The notes beneath the pieces were generated by a model. The model was not told the DNA's origin and did not search any database. It worked only from the letters and a program-made list of their open reading frames with translations. From NCBI GenBank assembly GCA_028724905.1, contig JAQYTG010000014.1, positions 1-35,274 of the forward strand: a stretch of 35,274 bases of DNA, in the 5' to 3' direction. Positions 30,981-35,274 of this stretch are shown in pieces; positions within the stretch are counted from its first letter, which is position 1; each line of letters starts with the position of its first letter. The translations under genes and the position numbers were made by a program. The DNA comes from Actinomycetaceae bacterium (GTDB lineage: Bacteria > Actinomycetota > Actinomycetes > Actinomycetales > Actinomycetaceae).

Positions 30981-33188
30981 TCACCAGATATGCACCCGTT
31001 CGTCTGGCGGTAAATAGAGGGCATCGCCAGGGTGGAGCGAGAACTGTTCGGCAAATTCGTCAATGTTTTTGACGATGCCATTGCAGCGAAACTCATCAGG
31101 TGAGTGGGGATCGGTGGCCAGCAACTGAATAACGCGCTCATTTCGAGCTTTTTCCCTCCAGGTTCTGGCGTACGAAAGCAGCACTCGCTGGATTCCAGTA
31201 AAGCCTTGCAGTACTGGAGCTTCGTAGGAGCTCCCATATCCGGCTCGTCGCATAGCGATGTCGTAGGCTTTAAGTGCAATGGCAAGCCCGCCCAGATCGC
31301 CGATATTTTCCCCGAGCGTGAGTTTGCCCTGTACGTGATGCGGCGAATCAGGCCCGAGCTGACTGGGCGTATAGGCCTCGTACTGATCTACCAAGGCGGC
31401 AGTGCGATCTTCAAATTCGGCACGATCGGCGTCGGTCCACCAGTTATGCAAGCGGCCGGTGCCGTCGTATTTGCTGCCTTGATCGTCGAAACCATGCCCG
31501 ATCTCATGGCCAATGACGGCTCCAATTCCGCCATAATTCCAAGCCGGATCGGCATCTGGATCGAAGAACGGTGGCTGTAAAATCGCCGCGGGAAAGACGA
31601 TCTCGTTCATCACCGGATTGTAGTAGGCATTCACCGTCTGCGGCGTCATAAACCATTCGCCGCGATCTACTGGGGTGCCGAGCTTTGCAATCTCGCGGGC
31701 ATTCTCAAAGGCGTGAGCTGCGCGGATGTTGCCCACTAGATCGTGGGGATCTAGCTTGAGTGCAGAATAGTCGCGCCACTTATCTGGGTAGCCGATTTTG
31801 GGTGTGAAAGTGGCGAGTTTCTCCAGGGCTTTGTGCTTCGTCTCAGGACTCATCCACTCTAGCGTGGAAATGGATTCCCTGTAGGCTTCCAGGAGATCGG
31901 CCACAAGTTGCTGCATCTGTTCTTTGTATTCGGGCGGAAAATACTTGGCAACGTACACTTTCCCCACGGCTTCGCCCAGCACTGCTCCCACGAGATTCAC
32001 GGCGCGCTTCCAACGCTCGCGCAACTGTTCTTGACCCGAGAGCACCGTGCCGTAAAAATCGAAGTGTGTGTGCACGATCGCAGAGTTTAAGAAAGGAGCA
32101 CGGGCGCGAATCACGTTCCAACGCAAGTATTCTTTGAGATCGGAGAGGCTGCTCTGCCTCCAGACCTCTCCCACACCAGCGAGGGCGCGCGGCGTCACGA
32201 CGAGCAGCTGTGGGGCGTTGTGTGTAGATACTCCCAAGGCTGCAAGAGCACCCACCCAATCGAACCCGAGGGCGCTAGCCACAAACTCATCCCAACGCAT
32301 CACGTTATTGGTCTTTTCGGCATCTCGCTCCTCTATCACCGTGAAATGGTGAGAAGCCAACGCCGTCTCCACGCGCACAATGGCCGCAGCAGCAGCTTCA
32401 GCCTGATCGCTGCCCGTCGAACGTGCCAGAGCATAGAGTTTGGGGATAAAACGGCGGTAGGAAGCGAGAGTCTCGGCGTGTTCAGGGGCGCGGTAGTAGG
32501 CCTCATCTGGCAAACCCAGACCGCTCTGTCCGATCCACGTAATGTAGCGCTGCGGATCGTTGCGATCGGCATCAATCTCCACAAAAAATGGAGCGTCCAC
32601 ACCGCTGGCACTAAGTTCTCCGGCTACCGCCGCGAGCTCCTCTTTCGTGTGGGCGGCGTCGATCAGAGCAAAATCCGGCTCCAGCGGGGTGTTCCCGAGG
32701 TTTTCTGCCCGCTGTTCGTCCATGAAAGAGTTGAATAGTGCGCCGATCTTGTCTGCCTCAGTGGCAGTTTCGTTGTTGGCGGATTTGTAGCTGGCGGCGT
32801 CCTGTTCGGTTGCTTCATGGCCAGCAGTTTCGTGCTCAGTGACGGCGGAGCGCTCGGTCGCAGCGGGCTCGGTGACGACAGCAGGATCGGTGACGGCAGC
32901 ACTATCGGTGACGGCAGCAGCGGTAGAGCCTTCGTGATCATCCGATTGGGGATGATCCGAGGTGCCGCGGCGGTTTGCATTGGCAGCTAATTCCTCGATG
33001 ATGGCGCGCACTCGCCGCTCTGATTCGTTGCGAAGTTCAGTAAAGGCTCCGGTGGAGGATTGATCTGATGGAATGTCGGTGCTGTTGATCCAAGCGCCAT
33101 TGACGAAACGATAAAAATCATCTTGCGGGCGCACATCCATATTCAGCGCACCGATCACCTCACGAGTGGTGTTATCAACTGTGGTCAT
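30981..33188 (-). CDS. M13-family metallopeptidase (neprilysin/PepO type)
   Basis: A 735-residue zinc endopeptidase. Zinc site HEIGHGFDDQG near 559, third-ligand motif ENIGDLGG near 624, substrate-binding NAYYNPVMNEIVFPAAILQPPFF near 520-540. The family's C-terminal CxxW is VHIW. It has no signal peptide, as in other bacterial PepO-type enzymes, so it is probably cytoplasmic. Residues about 75-143 are a low-complexity Ala/Thr/Glu/Val insertion that family members lack, including AVTDSA, AVTDPA and VVTEPA units from an 18-bp repeat. It lies in the N-terminal helical domain. The gene diverges from rpiB over 55 bp. Start ATG 33188 opens MTTVDNTTREVIGALNMDVRPQDDFYRF, where homologues begin. Confidence 0.92.
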   Translation of the reverse strand: MTTVDNTTREVIGALNMDVRPQDDFYRFVNGAWINSTDIPSDQSSTGAFTELRNESERRVRAIIEELAANANRRGTSDHPQSDDHEGSTAAAVTDSAAVTDPAVVTEPAATERSAVTEHETAGHEATEQDAASYKSANNETATEADKIGALFNSFMDEQRAENLGNTPLEPDFALIDAAHTKEELAAVAGELSASGVDAPFFVEIDADRNDPQRYITWIGQSGLGLPDEAYYRAPEHAETLASYRRFIPKLYALARSTGSDQAEAAAAAIVRVETALASHHFTVIEERDAEKTNNVMRWDEFVASALGFDWVGALAALGVSTHNAPQLLVVTPRALAGVGEVWRQSSLSDLKEYLRWNVIRARAPFLNSAIVHTHFDFYGTVLSGQEQLRERWKRAVNLVGAVLGEAVGKVYVAKYFPPEYKEQMQQLVADLLEAYRESISTLEWMSPETKHKALEKLATFTPKIGYPDKWRDYSALKLDPHDLVGNIRAAHAFENAREIAKLGTPVDRGEWFMTPQTVNAYYNPVMNEIVFPAAILQPPFFDPDADPAWNYGGIGAVIGHEIGHGFDDQGSKYDGTGRLHNWWTDADRAEFEDRTAALVDQYEAYTPSQLGPDSPHHVQGKLTLGENIGDLGGLAIALKAYDIAMRRAGYGSSYEAPVLQGFTGIQRVLLSYARTWREKARNERVIQLLATDPHSPDEFRCNGIVKNIDEFAEQFSLHPGDALYLPPDERVHIW
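32869..32923. repeat. 18-bp in-frame tandem repeats in the M13 peptidase gene
   Basis: TCGGTGACGACAGCAGGA (32869-32886), TCGGTGACGGCAGCACTA (32887-32904) and a third copy from 32905; weaker copies continue to about 32840. They encode 6-residue AVTD-type units and keep frame. Confidence 0.85.
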
Positions 33189-33243
33189 ACAAACAACTCT
33201 AGCCGTTTATCCATCGCCATACGCAGGGTGTACAGATTATGCT

Positions 33244-33711
33244 ATGAATATGCGTATACACATTGCGGCAGACCATGCTGGATTTGATTTAAAAAAGCAC
33301 CTGAAAGCCCACCTTGCTGAAGCTGGTTATGAATTGATAGACCACGGATATGAGCAGTACGATTCCACAGATGCCTACCCTCCGGTTTGTATTGAATGTG
33401 CACAGGCCACGGTGGCGGATCCAGGGTCATTCGGTATCGTGATCGGAGGAAGCGGGAACGGCGAGCAGATGTCAGCTAATCTCGTGGCTGGTTGCCGTGC
33501 GGCCTTGGTGTGGAATGATGATACTGCGATGCTGGCTCGTGCTCACAACAATGCGAATGTGATATCTCTCGGTGCGCGCCAACACACGCTTGAGGAAGCT
33601 ACGAGGTTTGTCGAAATCTTCCTCAGTACCGATTTTGATCCAGAATCTCGCCATCAGAGCCGTATTCAGATGATGTTGGACTACGAGCAGCAGCACTCTT
33701 GCAGCTGCTGA
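33244..33711 (+). CDS. rpiB: Ribose-5-phosphate isomerase B
   Basis: A 155-residue sugar isomerase of the RpiB/LacAB family, interconverting ribulose 5-phosphate and ribose 5-phosphate in the pentose phosphate pathway. N-terminal MRIHIAADHAGFDLKKHL carries the substrate-binding Asp and His. The catalytic base position is the actinobacterial form GGSGNGEQMSAN, with Glu74 in place of the Cys of E. coli RpiB. ARAHNNANVISLGARQ supplies phosphate-binding residues. The frame opens at 33166, but ATG 33244 matches the family start; ATG 33250 is the alternative. No Shine-Dalgarno precedes it, so it may be leaderless. The C-terminus ends HSCSC, two cysteines of unknown meaning. Confidence 0.93.
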   Translation: MNMRIHIAADHAGFDLKKHLKAHLAEAGYELIDHGYEQYDSTDAYPPVCIECAQATVADPGSFGIVIGGSGNGEQMSANLVAGCRAALVWNDDTAMLARAHNNANVISLGARQHTLEEATRFVEIFLSTDFDPESRHQSRIQMMLDYEQQHSCSC

Positions 33712-33715
33712 GCGC

Positions 33716-33918
33716 GAGATTTTGGCTGAGTTGCTCAGCATCCTGTGAGATCTTGGCTGAGTTGTTCACCGTCACGGGTGCGATGTACACGTGATATCAC
33801 GCTTGTTCGTGCTGGGTGTGAGTCTTGGCTGGGCAGATAGTTGGCTAAGCTGGCCAGATAGTTAAGCCTGGCTGGATAGATAGTTAAGCTGGTTGGCCAG
33901 ATGGGTGAGCCAGGTTGG
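33716..33918. repeat. 31-bp duplication and 21-bp array between rpiB and cysE
   Basis: Two 31-bp units (33716-33746, 33747-33777) open GAGATYTTGGCTGAGTTG. After a 12-bp palindrome CGTGATATCACG at about 33791, four units of about 21 bp follow (33835-33855, 33856-33877, 33878-33898, 33899-33918): AGATAGTTGGCTAAGCTGGC, AGATAGTTAAGCCTGGCTGG and similar. A weaker copy may follow to about 33962. The array fills the 268-bp convergent gap; no gene is seen in it. Confidence 0.75.
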
Positions 33919-33979
33919 ACTATAAGGTCAGGTAGTTCAGATATAGCAGCTCAGGTGGCTCCGATCTAGCTAGATATAG

Positions 33980-34558
33980 CTAGATATAGATGGCAGGGTC
34001 GATGTGCGGCTGGTGCTTCGTGGCGAGGTGATTGCGAGCCGGAATCCCCACGGCGACGTTATCTGTGGGGACGTCGCGCACCACCACCGCATTCGCTCCA
34101 ATTTGTGCGCCGTCACCAATAGTGATGTTGCCCAGCACTTTTGCCCCTGAACCAATTACGACGTGCGAACCTACGGTGGGGTGGCGCTTCACGCCTTTCG
34201 TGAGGGATGTACCTCCGAGGGTGGTGCCGTGATAGATCGTCACGTCTTCTCCTACTTCGGCAGTTTCGCCGATCACCACACCCATGCCGTGATCAATAAA
34301 CAGGCGGCGCCCTAACTTTGCTGCGGGATGAATCTCGACGCCGGTGATCGCCCGCGTGACTTGCGATAGTAGCCGCGCTGGCAGCTTGAGATGCTCATTT
34401 TTGTTCCACAAGCGGTGGGCGAGGCGATATGCCCACACTGCGTGTACCCCTGGATAGACGAGAGCAACTTCAAGTCGGTTGCGGGCGGCGGGGTCGTTGC
34501 TGAGCGCCGCTTCTAGATCTTCTTTCATCTCTTGAATGAGATTCGCAATTGCTGCCAC
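33980..34558 (-). CDS. cysE: Serine O-acetyltransferase
   Basis: A 192-residue acetyltransferase that makes O-acetylserine from serine and acetyl-CoA, the first step of cysteine synthesis. It is the short form with a brief N-terminal helical region, then [42 protein letters not shown] (catalytic His and the start of the left-handed beta helix) and hexapeptide turns through [17 protein letters not shown]. The end (DPAIYI) has the Ile terminus that docks into cysteine synthase in many species. GTG 34558 follows AGGAT. No cysK lies next to it. A near-perfect 29-bp palindrome 29 bp upstream overlaps the likely promoter. Confidence 0.93.
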   Translation of the reverse strand: MAAIANLIQEMKEDLEAALSNDPAARNRLEVALVYPGVHAVWAYRLAHRLWNKNEHLKLPARLLSQVTRAITGVEIHPAAKLGRRLFIDHGMGVVIGETAEVGEDVTIYHGTTLGGTSLTKGVKRHPTVGSHVVIGSGAKVLGNITIGDGAQIGANAVVVRDVPTDNVAVGIPARNHLATKHQPHIDPAIYI

Positions 34559-34586
34559 GGTCTTATCCTATAATTTCACGGGTCTC

Positions 34587-34615
34587 TGATAAAATCGGTC
34601 AGACCAATTTTATCA
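34587..34615. promoter_or_regulatory. 29-bp near-perfect palindrome upstream of cysE
   Basis: TGATAAAATCGGTC (34587-34600), a central A, then GACCAATTTTATCA (34602-34615). The arms match at 13 of 14 positions. It ends 29 bp before the cysE GTG; read on the minus strand, AATTATAGG between it and the start could hold the -10, so the palindrome would cover the -35. This is the shape of a repressor operator. Which regulator binds cannot be told from the sequence. Confidence 0.6.
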
Positions 34616-34680
34616 ATGTGTACGGCGCGCATGTTTTATCAATGTGTGTGGCGCGCGTGCGTTATGAATGGCGCCGCTGC
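34608..34680. repeat. 26-bp tandem repeat upstream of cysE
   Basis: Units 34608-34633 and 34634-34659 share TTTTATCAATGTGT then GGCGCGC, differing at three positions; a partial third copy follows to about 34680. The first unit overlaps the right arm of the cysE palindrome, so TTTTATCA half-sites are themselves duplicated. Confidence 0.75.
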
Positions 34681-34793
34681 GCCGATAGAGTTCTCGCCAG
34701 TAAAAGCCCTCTGGTGAATAGTTTGGGCTGCGCAGATTTCCTGGGTGAGTGATGCTGTGCCGTCACGCCATCGTGGAACGCTACCATGCGGCG

Positions 34794-34883
34794 CTACTCT
34801 GGTGTACTGGCGCTGCTCTGCTGCCCAAGGGCTGTTTTTCCTACGTCAATGCCCAGCCAGATATCAATATCGTTGCTTTTCAT
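34794..34883 (-). pseudogene. IS110-family transposase remnant (N-terminal fragment)
   Basis: AGGGAAGG followed by ATG at 34883 opens a frame reading MKSNDIDIWLGIDVGKTA, which is the start of the DEDD RuvC-like domain of IS110-family transposases (usual form ...WLGIDVGKxxHHA). After GKTA the sequence no longer matches and the frame stops at 34794. About 18 codons of real similarity remain, so this is a relic and not an active element. The short length limits certainty. Confidence 0.6.
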
Positions 34884-35113
34884 TGCTAGCCTTCCCTGAG
34901 TGGCACATCGGTGACGTCAGCTGAGCTATGCATATCGTCTTACACCCACGTTACGACAGACATCAATGACTGTGTCATGCCCCTGATCAGCAATCACGGT
35001 ATGCATCCATCTCTGGTGACAACACCCCAGATAATGAGCTACAGGGGCAAACAATCACGCCAAAGCCTTCAATCAACAAACCCATCATCCCCAAAAAAAA
35101 CAAGACACAACAG
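34884..35113. other. Non-coding stretch between two insertion-sequence remnants
   Basis: No gene is supported. It is AC-rich toward 35040-35110, with a run of A at 35093-35100. It is bounded on the right by the end of the IS3-family element; a target-site copy cannot be checked, since the other end is outside the window. Confidence 0.4.
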
Positions 35114-35274
35114 TGTACTGAACCCCAATTCTTAGACAGTGTGATTCTATCCGATGGTGGTTAGTGCGTGTTGCCGGTATTCGTTTGGGGTCATCCCTCC
35201 GAGCCGTTCTTGCATACGCTCAGTGTTGTACCACTGTATGTACTCGTCAATCGCTGCGCGCAGCTCGCTGATGG
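35114..35274 (-). mobile_element. IS3-family insertion sequence, right end (partial)
   Basis: The terminal inverted repeat begins TGTACTGAACCCCAATT (35114 onward), a typical IS3-family end. Just inside it on the minus strand is the end of the transposase gene. The element continues beyond the window. Confidence 0.8.
35147..35274 (-). CDS. IS3-family transposase OrfB, C-terminal fragment (runs off the window)
   Basis: The last 42 codons of the transposase including the stop (TAG, 35147-35149). The sequence reads AIDEYIQWYNTERMQERLGGMTPNEYR, the conserved end of the IS3-family integrase (DDE, rve) domain: Y-I-x-W-Y-N...R...L-G-G-M-T-P-x-E-Y-R. The catalytic DDE residues lie outside the window. 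Partial because of the window edge; whether the whole element is intact cannot be seen. Confidence 0.88.
   Translation of the reverse strand, partial: ISELRAAIDEYIQWYNTERMQERLGGMTPNEYRQHALTTIG

Overview
The window reads as a chromosomal segment of a medium-GC actinobacterium. The gene set points to the Actinomycetaceae (Arcanobacterium/Trueperella/Actinomyces-like), but the genus is inference. Evidence: a Ski2-like helicase with a DUF3516-type C-terminal half, oligoribonuclease beside tRNA genes, a dynamin-like/YfjP-like GTPase pair, an actinobacterial-type MalQ, PepN, M13 peptidase and RpiB (Glu in place of the catalytic Cys), a sugar ABC locus with no ATPase of its own, and several genes with no Shine-Dalgarno sequence that look leaderless.

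Layout. 1-4.2 kb: a TM2-domain membrane protein (-), then ilvE and a citramalate synthase (cimA) (+), which together fit isoleucine synthesis from pyruvate. 4.2-8.1 kb: yggS and the large helicase (-). 8.4-11.8 kb: a MalG-type permease, a frameshifted sugar-binding lipoprotein and a LacI-family regulator (+); no MalF-type partner is visible, so the locus looks eroded. 11.9-14.1 kb: a three-gene minus-strand operon (MFS-like transporter, small four-helix membrane protein, SH3b protein with one membrane helix) with no function I can assign. 14.4-17.1 kb: tRNA-Lys, an ATP-grasp enzyme, tRNA-His, and tRNA-Arg abutting orn. 17.4-20.6 kb: two abutting GTPase genes. 20.9-24.2 kb: an SSB-like protein, ettA and a small membrane protein. 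24.2-27.5 kb: divergent tesB and malQ. 28-33.2 kb: pepN and an M13 peptidase (-). 33.2-34.6 kb: rpiB (+) and cysE (-). The right edge holds an IS110-type transposase remnant and the end of an IS3-family element.

The most striking property lies outside the genes. Nearly every longer intergenic gap holds a degenerate short tandem array, each with its own unit length (14, 14-15, 15, 16, 21, 22, 26, 31, 32 or 33 bp). Several genes carry in-frame expansions of the same kind (15, 18, 21 or 30 bp units) in linkers: the helicase, the second GTPase, the M13 peptidase and the SH3b protein. The window looks like a genome with frequent local tandem duplication followed by divergence. Long, nearly perfect hairpins without U-tracts mark several gene ends, and good palindromes sit just upstream of ilvE, the ATP-grasp gene and cysE.

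All calls come from reading sequence and motifs. No database search was run.
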